64,000 nt of DNA from an uncultured Bacteroidales bacterium. Its GTDB lineage: Bacteria > Bacteroidota > Bacteroidia > Bacteroidales > UBA932. The notes beneath the pieces are model-generated. The model saw nothing but the letters and a program-made list of their open reading frames with translations, had not been told where the DNA came from and did no database searches. The translations under genes were made by a program, and so were the position numbers. Below are positions 16,417 through 24,780 of this stretch, piece by piece. The number at the start of each line of letters is the position of its first letter. Within the stretch, counting starts at the first letter, position 1. The DNA is taken from NCBI GenBank assembly GCA_900319855.1, contig ONQC01000011.1, positions 1 to 64,000 on the forward strand. Direction: 5' to 3'.

Positions 16417-17292
16417 TCACTGCACGGCGGATGAAGCCTTGCGCTCCTTCTCGAAATCCTTCTCGGTCTTGTCCAGCATTTCATCCGTGCCGGCATACCG
16501 TCCGATGGCCCGCTGGGCCCGTGCGTTCATCGCATCCAGTTCCTTGCGGTACGGAGACTCGGGGATTTCGCTGACGAAGTTGAGATAGTCGTCCATGAAG
16601 GCCATATAGCGCTCGCGCTGCTTAGCCGCGACACTGAGCTGGGCATATTTATAAGAGGACATGGCGATATAATACAGGATGTCCTCCCGATAGATATTGT
16701 CCGCATCGTCCTTCAAGATGTTCCGGAAAGCAACCCGGGCCGCCTGATAATCTTCCATCTTGTAATACAGGCGCGCATTTTCGAACGCCTTCTTGTCCAG
16801 GCGGTCATTCAGGTCCTTGAGCATGACCCGGCACTCATCCTCGTGCCCGGCGTCCGGGAAATCCCGGAAATAATCGGCGATCGCCGTCATGCAGGTATAA
16901 GTCGGCGCCTGGTCCAGTTCATACCGCAGGGTGGAACGGTACAGGCAGTCGATCCGCAGATAAGCGGCGTCGGCCGTGAAGGGGCTCTGCGGGAAATTCT
17001 CGATGAACTTGGCGAAATTGGCCTCTGCGGTATAGTAGTCCTTGTACCGGTAGTTGCTCAGTCCCCAATAGTACTGGACGGTATCCTCGCGCGGGGTACC
17101 GTTGGTCAGGAACGCCATGGACTCGAACAGGGAGGCGGCTTTCTGGTATTTGCCTTTGTTGAAATAATCGAAGGCACCTTCGTACTTGGCATCTGCGTCA
17201 TTGCTGGCCAGCAAGGAATCGAACTGGGACTTGCAGGAAGCGGCCGTCATCAGGGCCACGGTCATCAGCACGCTGATTTTCAAATAGTTCAT
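16417..17292 (-). CDS. bamD: Outer membrane protein assembly factor BamD
   Basis: A 291-residue lipoprotein (lipobox MTAASC, Cys20) with TPR-like helical repeats: EGAFDYFNKGKYQKAASLFE, YYTAEANFAKFIENFPQSP and ARLYYKMEDYQAARVAFRNI. BamD binds BamA and outer membrane protein substrates on the periplasmic side. The charged C-terminal tail after residue 265 looks disordered. It is encoded upstream of rpoZ, 11 bp after trxB, so trxB-bamD-rpoZ-recN may be one transcript. Confidence 0.92.
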   Translation of the reverse strand: MNYLKISVLMTVALMTAASCKSQFDSLLASNDADAKYEGAFDYFNKGKYQKAASLFESMAFLTNGTPREDTVQYYWGLSNYRYKDYYTAEANFAKFIENFPQSPFTADAAYLRIDCLYRSTLRYELDQAPTYTCMTAIADYFRDFPDAGHEDECRVMLKDLNDRLDKKAFENARLYYKMEDYQAARVAFRNILKDDADNIYREDILYYIAMSSYKYAQLSVAAKQRERYMAFMDDYLNFVSEIPESPYRKELDAMNARAQRAIGRYAGTDEMLDKTEKDFEKERKASSAVQ

Positions 17293-17303
17293 TTCAATCC
17301 TAA

Positions 17304-18230
17304 TTATCTGTTTTCCAATAGGAACTTCTCGGCATCCAGCGCGGCACGGCAGCCTGATGCGGCGGCGGTCACGGCCTGGCGGTAGCGCGGATCCTGGACA
17401 TCGCCGGCGGCGAAGACACCCGGCACGCAGGTCGCGGAGGTCTTCCCTTCCGTAATGATGTATCCGTTTTCATCCGTCTGCACCCACTGGGAGAAAAGCT
17501 CCGCATTCGGGTGATGGCCGATCCCGAGGAAGAAGCCGTCGATCTTGATATCAAAAACCTCGCCATCCTTGCGGAGCAGCCGCGCACCGGTCACGCCCGA
17601 AGCATCCCCGAGGACCTCCTGGGTATTGCAGTTCCACAGGATTTCGATGTTCGGGGTAGAAAAGACGCGTTCCTGCATGGCCTTGGAGGCGCGGAACACG
17701 TCCCGGCGGACGATCATATAGACCTTGCGGCACAGTCCAGCCAGGTAGGTCGCCTCTTCGCAGGCGCTGTCTCCGCCGCCGACGACGGCGACATCCTTGC
17801 CCCGGTAGAAGAAACCATCGCAGGTGGCGCAGGCGGAAACGCCCAAGCCGCGGAACTTCCGCTCCGACGGCAGGCCCAGGTAGCGGGCGGTCGCACCGGT
17901 CGCGATGATGACCGTTTGTGCCTCGATTTCCCGGCCACGCTCGTCAACCGCCCTGAAAGGACGGCTGCCCAGGTCGATGGAAACGATGGCGCCCGCACGG
18001 ACATCCGCCCCCAGGCGGACGGCCTGGCGTTTCATCTGGTCCATCAGGGAGTTGGCATCCACCCCGTCCGCGAATCCCGGATAGTTTTCCACCAATGTCG
18101 TCGTGGTCAGCTGGCCGCCAGGCTCCAGTCCTTCATACAGGACGGGAGAAAGCGCGGCGCGCGAGGCATAGATTGCTGCGGTATAACCGGCGGGGCCGGA
18201 GCCGATGATCAAGACCTTTGTCTGTTCCAT
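17304..18230 (-). CDS. trxB: Thioredoxin-disulfide reductase
   Basis: A 308-residue low-molecular-weight flavoenzyme that passes electrons from NADPH to thioredoxin. The FAD-binding GSGPAGY is at residues 10-16, the redox pair CATC at 134-137 and the NADPH-binding GGGDSA just after. FAAGDVQDPRYRQAVTAAASG closes the FAD domain. It is divergent from a Fur-family gene, which would fit a redox-related regulon, though nothing in the sequence proves a regulatory link. Confidence 0.97.
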   Translation of the reverse strand: MEQTKVLIIGSGPAGYTAAIYASRAALSPVLYEGLEPGGQLTTTTLVENYPGFADGVDANSLMDQMKRQAVRLGADVRAGAIVSIDLGSRPFRAVDERGREIEAQTVIIATGATARYLGLPSERKFRGLGVSACATCDGFFYRGKDVAVVGGGDSACEEATYLAGLCRKVYMIVRRDVFRASKAMQERVFSTPNIEILWNCNTQEVLGDASGVTGARLLRKDGEVFDIKIDGFFLGIGHHPNAELFSQWVQTDENGYIITEGKTSATCVPGVFAAGDVQDPRYRQAVTAAASGCRAALDAEKFLLENR

Positions 18231-18247
18231 ATAAGTAATTTAACTTG

Positions 18248-18284
18248 CAAAGATAATCATAATTAAAAAATATCGCTATATTTG
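18248..18284. promoter_or_regulatory. Divergent promoter boxes trxB / Fur-family gene
   Basis: The minus-strand -7 box TATCTTTG (18255-18248) serves trxB. The plus-strand box TATATTTG (18277-18284) serves the Fur-family gene. Both lack a clear TTTG at the -33 position, which is compatible with regulated promoters. Confidence 0.55.
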
Positions 18285-18319
18285 TGTGCTCTATGTGTAA
18301 TTTATAGAAGTTCAAAATT

Positions 18320-18781
18320 ATGCCCGCACCCGTACGAAAAGCGCCGGACATGGAGACCTTCAAGACCCTCCTCCGAAGGCATTCCCTCAAAGCTACACCC
18401 CAGCGCATGGCCGTCCATGAAGCCATGATGGAGCTGGGCCACGCCTCCGCCGACATGGTATCCGAGGCCATCGGGAAAGCCGGAAAGGTCAAGGTTACGG
18501 TTGCCTCCGTCTACAATATCCTCAGCCAGCTTGCCCTGCTGGGCATCTACCAGCACCGGCTCAGCGCCAACAACAAGATGTACTTCGATGTCAACACATA
18601 CCGTCATATCCATCTGTATGACCTGAAGAACAACGCCTATCGCGACATCGTCGACGACGAACTGATGGACCTGATCGATGCCAAACTGTCCCGCCGCCGT
18701 TTCCGCGGCTACAAGGTGGAAGGCGTCGATGTCCAGATCCTGTGCCAACCGACCCGAAAAAGTATTTTCAAGGTATCATGA
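18320..18781 (+). CDS. Fur-family transcriptional regulator lacking the cysteine zinc site
   Basis: A 153-residue protein. The N-terminal winged helix has LKATPQRMAVHEAM and VTVASVYNILSQLALLGI, the DNA-reading helix of Fur proteins. The dimerisation half has HIHLYD (residues 96-101) where most Fur and PerR proteins have HHHxxC. The two CxxC pairs that bind structural zinc are absent; the only cysteine is near residue 144. It could be an iron, manganese or peroxide sensor, and which one cannot be told. It overlaps the start of the following lipoprotein gene by 4 bp (ATGA), so the two are coupled. Confidence 0.88.
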   Translation: MPAPVRKAPDMETFKTLLRRHSLKATPQRMAVHEAMMELGHASADMVSEAIGKAGKVKVTVASVYNILSQLALLGIYQHRLSANNKMYFDVNTYRHIHLYDLKNNAYRDIVDDELMDLIDAKLSRRRFRGYKVEGVDVQILCQPTRKSIFKVS

Positions 18782-19464
18782 GAAAGTGGCTGCTGCTGTG
18801 CGGGCTCGTGCTCGCCATTTCCTGCGGGCGGGATGACACCCTCCTCCGCGGAGAACGGACCATGGCGGACATCCGGGACGGTGTCCTGACCACGGACAAC
18901 GGACTGACCTACCATATCGCCGAGGATGAGACTTCCACTGAATGGAAATCCTGGAACCGCACCTTCATTACCTGCGACATCCTCCGGCAACGTTCCGACA
19001 AAGCATTTGACATCCGGCTCACCGAAGCGCATTCCGTCCTCCGGAAAGAGGTGGTCGCCGAAGGAGCCATCCCGGATGAGACCCTTGGAGACGACCCCAT
19101 CCAGATAACGTCCGGGTGGGTATCCGGCGGCTATATCAACCTTTTGCTCCGGGTAGTCTTCCGGCCGGAGGACGAGCCGCACCTGATCAACCTGGTCCGG
19201 TTGCCCGATGCATCCGGGACGACGGTCCGCTTCCGGCTCCGCCACAACAGCCACGGCGATTATTATGGCGCCCCGGGTGTTGAGCCGCCTTTGAGTTTCG
19301 GCATCGCCTATGTCTCTTTCCCGGTTCCTTCCGACCTGCCTGAGGCAGACGGAGCGGACGGGACCCAGGTCGAGATCCGCTACCGGTGGCACCTGACGGA
19401 CGGAAACGGGAACCTGCTTCCCGAAACCGAAGAAAAAAGCCTCACCGGGAGGATTCCCCGATAA
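18778..19464 (+). CDS. NigD-like lipoprotein
   Basis: A 228-residue lipoprotein. I place the start at the ATG 18778-18780, which overlaps the Fur-family stop codon and opens a signal MRKWLLLCGLVLAISC (lipobox LAISC, Cys16). A GVLTTDNGLTYHIAED segment, a WKSW-R-ITCDILRQ strand, SGWVSGGYINLLL and LRHNSHGDYYG resemble the Bacteroidota NigD family. That family is named from a bacteriocin cluster but its function is unclear. It is translationally coupled to the regulator, and convergent with the phosphatase gene 11 bp away. Confidence 0.68.
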   Translation: MRKWLLLCGLVLAISCGRDDTLLRGERTMADIRDGVLTTDNGLTYHIAEDETSTEWKSWNRTFITCDILRQRSDKAFDIRLTEAHSVLRKEVVAEGAIPDETLGDDPIQITSGWVSGGYINLLLRVVFRPEDEPHLINLVRLPDASGTTVRFRLRHNSHGDYYGAPGVEPPLSFGIAYVSFPVPSDLPEADGADGTQVEIRYRWHLTDGNGNLLPETEEKSLTGRIPR

Positions 19465-19475
19465 GGCTTGCCTTT

Positions 19476-20600
19476 CTAGAGGAGACGGCGTTTCCGCCCC
19501 CTGTCTCCGACAACGTAGTACGCATCCCCTTCGATCAGCACGGCACGTCCGCGCCGCTTGCGCTGGTTGACGCGGTTGTCGACATTCACGTCGAAGACCC
19601 GTCCGCCGTAGAACGTCCGGATATCCCGGAAAATCGTGTGGCCCACGACGATGTGTTCCACCCCGTAGCGGGCGCGGATCAGGTCGAGCGTATCCACGTC
19701 CACAGGTTTGCGCCTTTCCTCGTCCTGGACCAGGCCGCGGTACCAAATCGGGCCGAAGGAGCCGTAGAGGAAGTCCAGCGTATCCGACTGGGCTTTCCGG
19801 TCAGCATTCTTCATGAAAATCGCACGGCTCATCTGGCGGTTCACCTCCGGGATGGGCAGGTTCCAACGGTAGAAATCGCCGCCCAGGCCGGCATGGACAA
19901 ACAGGTCGCGTCCGATGATGCCGATGGTGTTCCAGGAGGCGATCCAGCGGCCCAGTTCGCTCTGCGGGCCGAAGAGCGTCCGGTATTCCATCCCGAGCTC
20001 CCGCGCCAGGATGGTATATTTCGGTTTCGTGTAGCGCAGGTCGTTGGAAAAGACCATCGGCTCATGGTTACCCAGGAACATGGAAACCCGGCCGCCGGCC
20101 TCCTCCGCTTCCTGCTGGAGCTTGTAGAACAGCCAGAAAATCTGCACCACATCCTCTCCCCGGTCGAAAATATCCCCGATCACGACCAGGTGGTTCCGGC
20201 CGAAATTCCATCGCAGGTCCTTGTCAATCACGTTATTGCCCTGAAGCAGGCTGACCACGCAGTCCAGCCGGCCGTGGGGGTCGGACATGACGAAAACCTT
20301 GTCGGGCTGACGGTCGTACCGCCAGGGTTCCCGGCGGATTTCACGCAGCTTCACCTCGAAGGGGTACTTGCCGCGATGGTCGGTTACCTGCAAGGTCTGT
20401 GGCTTTCCGGCGACGGTCCGGTCCTGGATGGCACCGGTCGCGTCTACCGTAATCACCCGCGTGCCGGTCTCCGTATACAGGATGTACGGTCCGTCGACGG
20501 ACAGGGAATCCCGCCAGGGTTTCGGAGCGGCGGATAAAGAAAAGATGTTCACCGCCAACAGGGCGATGAACACCAAAGCTTTTCGGTTTGTCAGGCTCAT
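19476..20600 (-). CDS. Secreted calcineurin-like metallophosphoesterase
   Basis: A 374-residue protein with a Sec-type N-terminus (MSLTNRKALVFIALLAVNIFSLSAA). All core motifs of the calcineurin-like fold are seen in order: SDPHGR, GDIFDRGEDV, GNHE, FVHAG and VVGHT, which provide the bimetal site. The variant DPHGR in place of DxHG, and the overall layout, resemble the PPP-like protein phosphatases of the Shelphs and bacterial types. The substrate is unknown; the protein probably acts in the periplasm. It is a single gene, convergent with the NigD-like gene. Confidence 0.85.
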   Translation of the reverse strand: MSLTNRKALVFIALLAVNIFSLSAAPKPWRDSLSVDGPYILYTETGTRVITVDATGAIQDRTVAGKPQTLQVTDHRGKYPFEVKLREIRREPWRYDRQPDKVFVMSDPHGRLDCVVSLLQGNNVIDKDLRWNFGRNHLVVIGDIFDRGEDVVQIFWLFYKLQQEAEEAGGRVSMFLGNHEPMVFSNDLRYTKPKYTILARELGMEYRTLFGPQSELGRWIASWNTIGIIGRDLFVHAGLGGDFYRWNLPIPEVNRQMSRAIFMKNADRKAQSDTLDFLYGSFGPIWYRGLVQDEERRKPVDVDTLDLIRARYGVEHIVVGHTIFRDIRTFYGGRVFDVNVDNRVNQRKRRGRAVLIEGDAYYVVGDRGRKRRLL

Positions 20601-20648
20601 CGGTTGTCAGTTTTACCGGACAAAGATGGCCAAAAATATCTGGAATTC

Positions 20649-21401
20649 CTACTGCATTTCGTGCAGGCGGACATCGGTGTCCGGGAGCATGCTCGGCAGC
20701 ACGGAGACGTCGGTCTGGCTGAAATGATACGGGAAAACGACCTTCGGGTGGAACATGCCAACCGCGCTCACGATTTGGTCGACCGTCATCGTAAACGGCT
20801 GGTTGCAAGGGAGGAACGCGATGTCGATGTCCTTAAGGTTGGCCATCTCCGGTACGTCTTCCGTGTCACCGGCCACATAGATCCGCAGGCCGTCGATCGT
20901 AAAGACATAGCCGTTGCCGTTTCCGAAAGGATGCAGGTTCTCGCGACCGGGAGTCGTATTGTAGGCCGGAACGGCTTCCACCTTGATATCCTTGGTCAGC
21001 TGGCGCTCGTCCCCGTTGTGCATGATATCCCCGTAGCCGAGCTGTTTCTGGCTCTTTTCATTGAGGACCAGCACCGAATTCTCGTCGTAGAGGGTGGCGA
21101 TGGTCTCCGGATTGAAATGGTCGCCATGCTCATGGGTGATGAAGATGAACGCGGCCTTGCCGAAATCGTTCGCATAATCGGTCGGTTTTCCCATGCTGGC
21201 CACCGGGTCGCACTGGATGGTGACATCCTTGAAGGAGATGGAGATAGAGCCATGCTTGATCAGGTTGATGGCGACCTCGCCATGCTTGGTCTTGAAGGTC
21301 TCAACGGCATAGTTCCCGTTGCCGGGGACGATGGTCTTGGCGCCGCACGCCGCAGCCATAGTAGCGATTGCCATGACTGCCAATAATTTACCAAATCTCA
21401 T
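20649..21401 (-). CDS. Metallo-beta-lactamase fold hydrolase, lipoprotein
   Basis: A 250-residue protein beginning at the ATG 21399-21401, inside the end of the nitroreductase gene (14-bp overlap). The start MRFGKLLAVMAIATMAAACG carries a lipobox at Cys19. FITHEHGDHFNP is the HxHxDH zinc motif. VAGDTEDVPEM supplies the bridging Asp, and PYHF near the end the last His. The layout is that of the UPF0173/UlaG-like MBL group; the substrate is unknown. It is the last gene of a three-gene operon. Confidence 0.87.
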   Translation of the reverse strand: MRFGKLLAVMAIATMAAACGAKTIVPGNGNYAVETFKTKHGEVAINLIKHGSISISFKDVTIQCDPVASMGKPTDYANDFGKAAFIFITHEHGDHFNPETIATLYDENSVLVLNEKSQKQLGYGDIMHNGDERQLTKDIKVEAVPAYNTTPGRENLHPFGNGNGYVFTIDGLRIYVAGDTEDVPEMANLKDIDIAFLPCNQPFTMTVDQIVSAVGMFHPKVVFPYHFSQTDVSVLPSMLPDTDVRLHEMQ

Positions 21402-22020
21402 AGTGAATACGTGTTGGATCCCACTTGTCTTTCGGTTTTTCATCGCCGCCCGGTACGCCGACCGGAACGACACAATACGGGACGACCGTGGCCGGCAGAT
21501 GCAGGGCATTCTTGACCGGCATGTAACGGTCTTTGTAAGGATAGCAGGCGGTCCAGCAGCCACCCAGGCCCATGGACTCGGCCGCCAGGAGGATGTTCTC
21601 GGTCACGGCGCCCATGTCGTCGCGCCAGATGCCGTTGGGCGTCGTGACGGGATCGCCGCCGTCACGCGGGGTACGGGTGACGGTCGTGTCCGCACAGACT
21701 ACGATGACCGCCGCAGCGTTCTTGTACATCCGCAGGTTGAAGTTGCCTTCTCCGAAGATGCCCTCATACTTGGCGGGATCCTGCAGGACGACGAAACTCC
21801 AAGGACGGACGTCCATGCCGGAAGGGGCGGCCATGCCGGCCTTGAGCATCGTCTCGATCTGGTCCTTGGTCAGTTTCTGGTCCGTATAGGAACGGACGCT
21901 CTTGCGGGCAAGGATGTTCTCCAGCACCGCATCGGATTTCGGGGCTTCCTGTTTCGGGGCGCAGGAAGCCAGGGCGGCCAGTACGGCCGCCAGGACAGTC
22001 AGGGTTTTGATAAGTCGCAT
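21388..22020 (-). CDS. Nitroreductase family lipoprotein
   Basis: A 210-residue FMN-dependent oxidoreductase-like protein. ARKSVRSYTDQKLTKDQIE is the N-terminal FMN-binding signature, PSGMDVRPWSFVVL the second, and ESMGLGGCWTACYP the third. Unusually it carries a lipoprotein signal (lipobox LAALASC, Cys20), so it works outside the cytoplasm. Such exported nitroreductases recur in Bacteroidales. The substrate is unknown. It lies 2 bp after the preceding secreted protein gene and overlaps the MBL gene. Confidence 0.87.
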   Translation of the reverse strand: MRLIKTLTVLAAVLAALASCAPKQEAPKSDAVLENILARKSVRSYTDQKLTKDQIETMLKAGMAAPSGMDVRPWSFVVLQDPAKYEGIFGEGNFNLRMYKNAAAVIVVCADTTVTRTPRDGGDPVTTPNGIWRDDMGAVTENILLAAESMGLGGCWTACYPYKDRYMPVKNALHLPATVVPYCVVPVGVPGGDEKPKDKWDPTRIHYEIW

Positions 22021-22022
22021 AT

Positions 22023-22526
22023 CTATTTACGTTTATAGGTTTCCAGCTGGGGATTCTTGACGTCCTGCTCCAGCAGGACCAACTCACTTTCCGTCAGGGA
22101 AATGATGGCATAGACATCCGGTTTCTTCGAAGTGAGTTCCTTCTTAAGTTCCTTCTTCACCGTATTGACCAGCAAAACCTTCAATACACCGGGCAGGTTG
22201 TTGTCTACCACATCGATCTTGGCGGACTTCGGATTGTTCCGGATGGTAAGGATATTCCCTTCGCGCGTCCAGGAGCCGGAGACGGAGAACACGATCTTGA
22301 AATGGAGGTCCACGTCATCCTTTCCCATGGTCATGGAGGCTTCACCGGACTGGAAACAGGACCCGTCTTCAGCCAGCTTCATATCGGCAGTCATGATCAT
22401 GGAAGAATCCATGCCGTCCTGCTTCTCATCCATCGACTCGGAAATCGACCAGGTACCCGTCAGGTTCTGGGCGGCGGCAGGCAACACCAGCAGGGCTGCC
22501 AGCAAGAGAATCGCTAATCGTCTCAT
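22023..22526 (-). CDS. Secreted protein of unknown function
   Basis: A 167-residue protein starting at the ATG 22524-22526, which opens a Sec signal MRRLAILLLAALLVLPAAAQ. The mature part begins NLTGTWSIS, and a G-x-W near the start followed by about eight predicted strands suggests a lipocalin-like or other small beta-barrel. I recognise no family. It is the first gene of the operon with the nitroreductase and the MBL hydrolase. A minus-strand -7 box TATTTTTG lies at 22559-22552, about 26 nt before the start codon. Confidence 0.7.
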   Translation of the reverse strand: MRRLAILLLAALLVLPAAAQNLTGTWSISESMDEKQDGMDSSMIMTADMKLAEDGSCFQSGEASMTMGKDDVDLHFKIVFSVSGSWTREGNILTIRNNPKSAKIDVVDNNLPGVLKVLLVNTVKKELKKELTSKKPDVYAIISLTESELVLLEQDVKNPQLETYKRK

Positions 22527-22572
22527 CTTTCGCACTTTCAGAGGTTTCTTACAAAAATAGGAATAATTCACA

Positions 22573-22608
22573 GAAAAAGAAAACGCCCCCGGGAAAAACC
22601 GGGAGCGT
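22573..22608 (-). terminator. Intrinsic terminator of tRNA-His
   Basis: On the minus strand ACGCTCCCGG pairs with CCGGGGGCGT (one mismatch) around a 6-nt loop, followed by TTTCTTTTTC. It lies 8 nt after the tRNA. Confidence 0.8.
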
Positions 22609-22615
22609 CACCAGG

Positions 22616-22689
22616 GGTGGATGATGGGGCTCGAACCCACGACACTCGGAACCACAATCCGATGCTCTACCAACTGAACTACATCCACC
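22616..22689 (-). tRNA. tRNA-His (anticodon GTG), G-1 encoded, CCA not encoded
   Basis: On the minus strand the acceptor stem is GTGGATG/CATCCAC with the extra G-1 (complement of 22689) facing C73 (complement of 22616), the hallmark of tRNA-His. The anticodon loop is TTGTGGT in the stem TCGGA/TCCGA. The T-arm is GTGGG-TTCGAGC-CCCAT. After C73 the sequence is CCT, so CCA is not encoded. Confidence 0.95.
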
Positions 22690-22701
22690 ATGTTGGGAAT
22701 G

Positions 22702-22731
22702 CAAAGGTAGGGTTTTTTTATGGATTTCCAA
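22702..22731 (-). promoter_or_regulatory. Promoter of tRNA-His
   Basis: On the minus strand TTG (22731-22729), 19 bp, then TACCTTTG (22709-22702). Transcription would start about 5 nt before the tRNA. Confidence 0.75.
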
Positions 22732-22763
22732 GTGCAGGGATTATTTTTTTGTGTAAAATTCGA

Positions 22764-22789
22764 TTTGTCCGGAATTCTCCGTACCTTTG
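22764..22789 (+). promoter_or_regulatory. Promoter of the carboxyltransferase gene
   Basis: A perfect -7 box TACCTTTG at 22782-22789. The nearest TTTG (22764-22767) is only 14 bp upstream, shorter than usual. The predicted leader is about 65 nt. Confidence 0.55.
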
Positions 22790-22858
22790 TAGATTGGTAA
22801 GAAAGAAAAAATCCCGAAACACTCTCGCAAGCAGAAACAAAACAATAAACGATAACGA

Positions 22859-24640
22859 ATGGCACGTGAAATTAAATTCTCCCTTGTCTACAGGGATATG
22901 TGGCAGAGCTCCGGCAAATATGTTCCCCGCGTCGACCAGCTGGTCGAGGTAGCTCCGGCGATCATCGACATGGGCTGCTTCGACCGCGTCGAGACCAACG
23001 GCGGCGCCTTCGAGCAGGTCAACCTCCTCTTCGGAGAGAACCCCAACGTGGCAGTCCGCAAGTGGACGGCGCCCTTCCACAAGGCAGGCATCCAGACCCA
23101 TATGCTCGAGCGCGGCCTGAACGCGCTCCGCATGAACCCGGTCCCGAAGGATGTCCGCGACCTGATGTTCAAGGTAAAGAAGCTCCAGGGCACCGACATC
23201 GCCCGTTCTTTCTGCGGTCTGAATGACCACCGCAACCTGCGCGGCAGCGTCGAAGGCGCCAAGAAAGGTGGCATGATCTCCCAGGTCGCCCTGTCCATCA
23301 CCCATTCCCCGGTCCACACCGTCGCCTACTACATGGGCATCGTCGACAAGGTCGTCGAATATGGCTGCGATGAAATCTGCCTCAAGGACATGGCCGGCAT
23401 CGGCCGTCCGACCTTCCTGGCGGAGCTCGTGACCGACATCAAGAAGAAATATCCCCATATCAAGGTCCAGTACCATGGCCATACCGGCCCCGGTTTCTCC
23501 CCCGCCTCCATGCTGGAAGTCGCCCGTGCCGGCGCGGACTACCTCGACGTGGCCGTCGAACCCCTCTCCTGGGGCAAGGTCCATCCGGACGTGATCACCA
23601 TCCGCGAGATGATGAAGGCCGACGGTTTCCTGGTCAAGGACCTCAACATGGATGCCTACATGGAGGTCCGCCGCCTGACCCAGAAGTTCATCGACGACTT
23701 CCTGGGCTACTGGATCAACCCTTCCAACGCCAAGATGACCTCCCTGCTGGTGGGCTGCGGCCTGCCGGGCGGCATGATGGGTTCCATGATGGCCGACCTG
23801 AAGGGCTTCCAGGGCGCGATCAACGCCGCCCAGCGTGCCCACGGCCGTCCTGAGATGAGCCTGGACACCCTGATGGTCAAGCTCTTCGAAGAAGTTGAAT
23901 ACGTATGGCCGCGCCTCGGTTACCCGCCGCTGGTGACCCCGTTCAGCCAGTATGTCAAGAACACGGCCCTGATGAACCTGTTCAACATGCTCAACGACAA
24001 GCCGCGCTGGACCACCATCGACAAGGATACCTGGGGCATGATCCTCGGCCACATGGGCCAGCTTCCGGGCAAGCTCGCACCGGAAATCGTCGACCTCGCC
24101 AAGGAGAAAGGCCTGGAATTCACCACCTGCAACCCGCAGGACAACTACCCGGACGAGCTGCCTAAGTTCAAGGAGATGATGAAGCAGGAAGGCTGGGACG
24201 AGGGACAGGACCAGGAAGAACTCTTCGAGTTCGCTATGCATGAGCGCCAGTACCGCGATTACAAGAGCGGCGTGGCCAAGCAGCGTTTCAACGCCGAACT
24301 GGAAGACCTCAAGAAGAAAGCCGGCGCCCCGATCGTCGTCAAACGTCCGGTCGTCGAGATGCCGAAATTCTCCATCGAGGAATACCTCGCCAAGTATCCG
24401 AAGGCCACGCCGGTCCAGGCTCCGGCCAAGGGCCAGCTCATGTGGCAGCTGGATGTGGATGACGACTCCGCGGCTCCGGTCGTCGGAACGGCCGCCAAGG
24501 CCGGCAAGCCCGTCGGCTATGTCCAGACCCACTATGGCATAGAGGAACTGACCGCCGCCGTCGACGGACACCTCGTCGCCGTGCTGGGCAAACAAGGCGA
24601 GACCGTCGCCAAGGGCGAGATTGTCGCCTTCATCCAATAA
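22859..24640 (+). CDS. OadA-type carboxyltransferase subunit with a lysine-less biotinyl-like domain
   Basis: A 593-residue relative of oxaloacetate decarboxylase alpha and pyruvate carboxylase subunit B. The TIM-barrel carboxyltransferase domain (about residues 5-300) has LVYRDMWQS, the metal-binding CLKDMAGIGRP and YHGHTGPG. The conserved PYC_OADA domain follows (about 310-470). The last 45 residues (GKPVGYVQTHYGIEELTAA and VDGHLVAVLGKQGETVAKG) fit a biotinyl/lipoyl half-barrel, but QTHYGIEE at 556-563 stands where EAMKME is expected. The usual biotin lysine is therefore missing. It probably needs a separate carrier protein or works differently. It is a single gene with its own promoter and a strong terminator. 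Confidence 0.85.
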   Translation: MAREIKFSLVYRDMWQSSGKYVPRVDQLVEVAPAIIDMGCFDRVETNGGAFEQVNLLFGENPNVAVRKWTAPFHKAGIQTHMLERGLNALRMNPVPKDVRDLMFKVKKLQGTDIARSFCGLNDHRNLRGSVEGAKKGGMISQVALSITHSPVHTVAYYMGIVDKVVEYGCDEICLKDMAGIGRPTFLAELVTDIKKKYPHIKVQYHGHTGPGFSPASMLEVARAGADYLDVAVEPLSWGKVHPDVITIREMMKADGFLVKDLNMDAYMEVRRLTQKFIDDFLGYWINPSNAKMTSLLVGCGLPGGMMGSMMADLKGFQGAINAAQRAHGRPEMSLDTLMVKLFEEVEYVWPRLGYPPLVTPFSQYVKNTALMNLFNMLNDKPRWTTIDKDTWGMILGHMGQLPGKLAPEIVDLAKEKGLEFTTCNPQDNYPDELPKFKEMMKQEGWDEGQDQEELFEFAMHERQYRDYKSGVAKQRFNAELEDLKKKAGAPIVVKRPVVEMPKFSIEEYLAKYPKATPVQAPAKGQLMWQLDVDDDSAAPVVGTAAKAGKPVGYVQTHYGIEELTAAVDGHLVAVLGKQGETVAKGEIVAFIQ

Positions 24641-24660
24641 TCCCCTCTCCTGAGACTTTG

Positions 24661-24697
24661 ACGGCCCGGCAGTTTTTTCCTGCCGGGCCGTTTTTTT
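24661..24697 (+). terminator. Intrinsic terminator after the carboxyltransferase gene
   Basis: A perfect 12-bp G+C-rich stem (ACGGCCCGGCAG with CTGCCGGGCCGT, loop TTTTTTC), followed by seven T. Confidence 0.92.
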
Positions 24698-24780
24698 GTA
24701 TCCGACGATGCGCCAAAGGATTGGACGACAGCGGTTCCCTGAAAGCCGGAAACGTTTAGAAATACACGTAAACGTTTAAT

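Noticed and set aside
14453-16588. A 711-codon frame antisense to recN and rpoZ
   Set aside because: Spans three real genes on the other strand and shows no recognisable motif.
22608-22865. Short frames over tRNA-His that resemble proteins often seen in databases
   Set aside because: Translations of tRNA genes are a frequent annotation artefact; the cloverleaf explains the conservation.
22718-24637. A 639-codon frame antisense to the carboxyltransferase gene
   Set aside because: Shadow frame; the low-complexity Asp/His/Val/Gly content and lack of signals speak against a gene.
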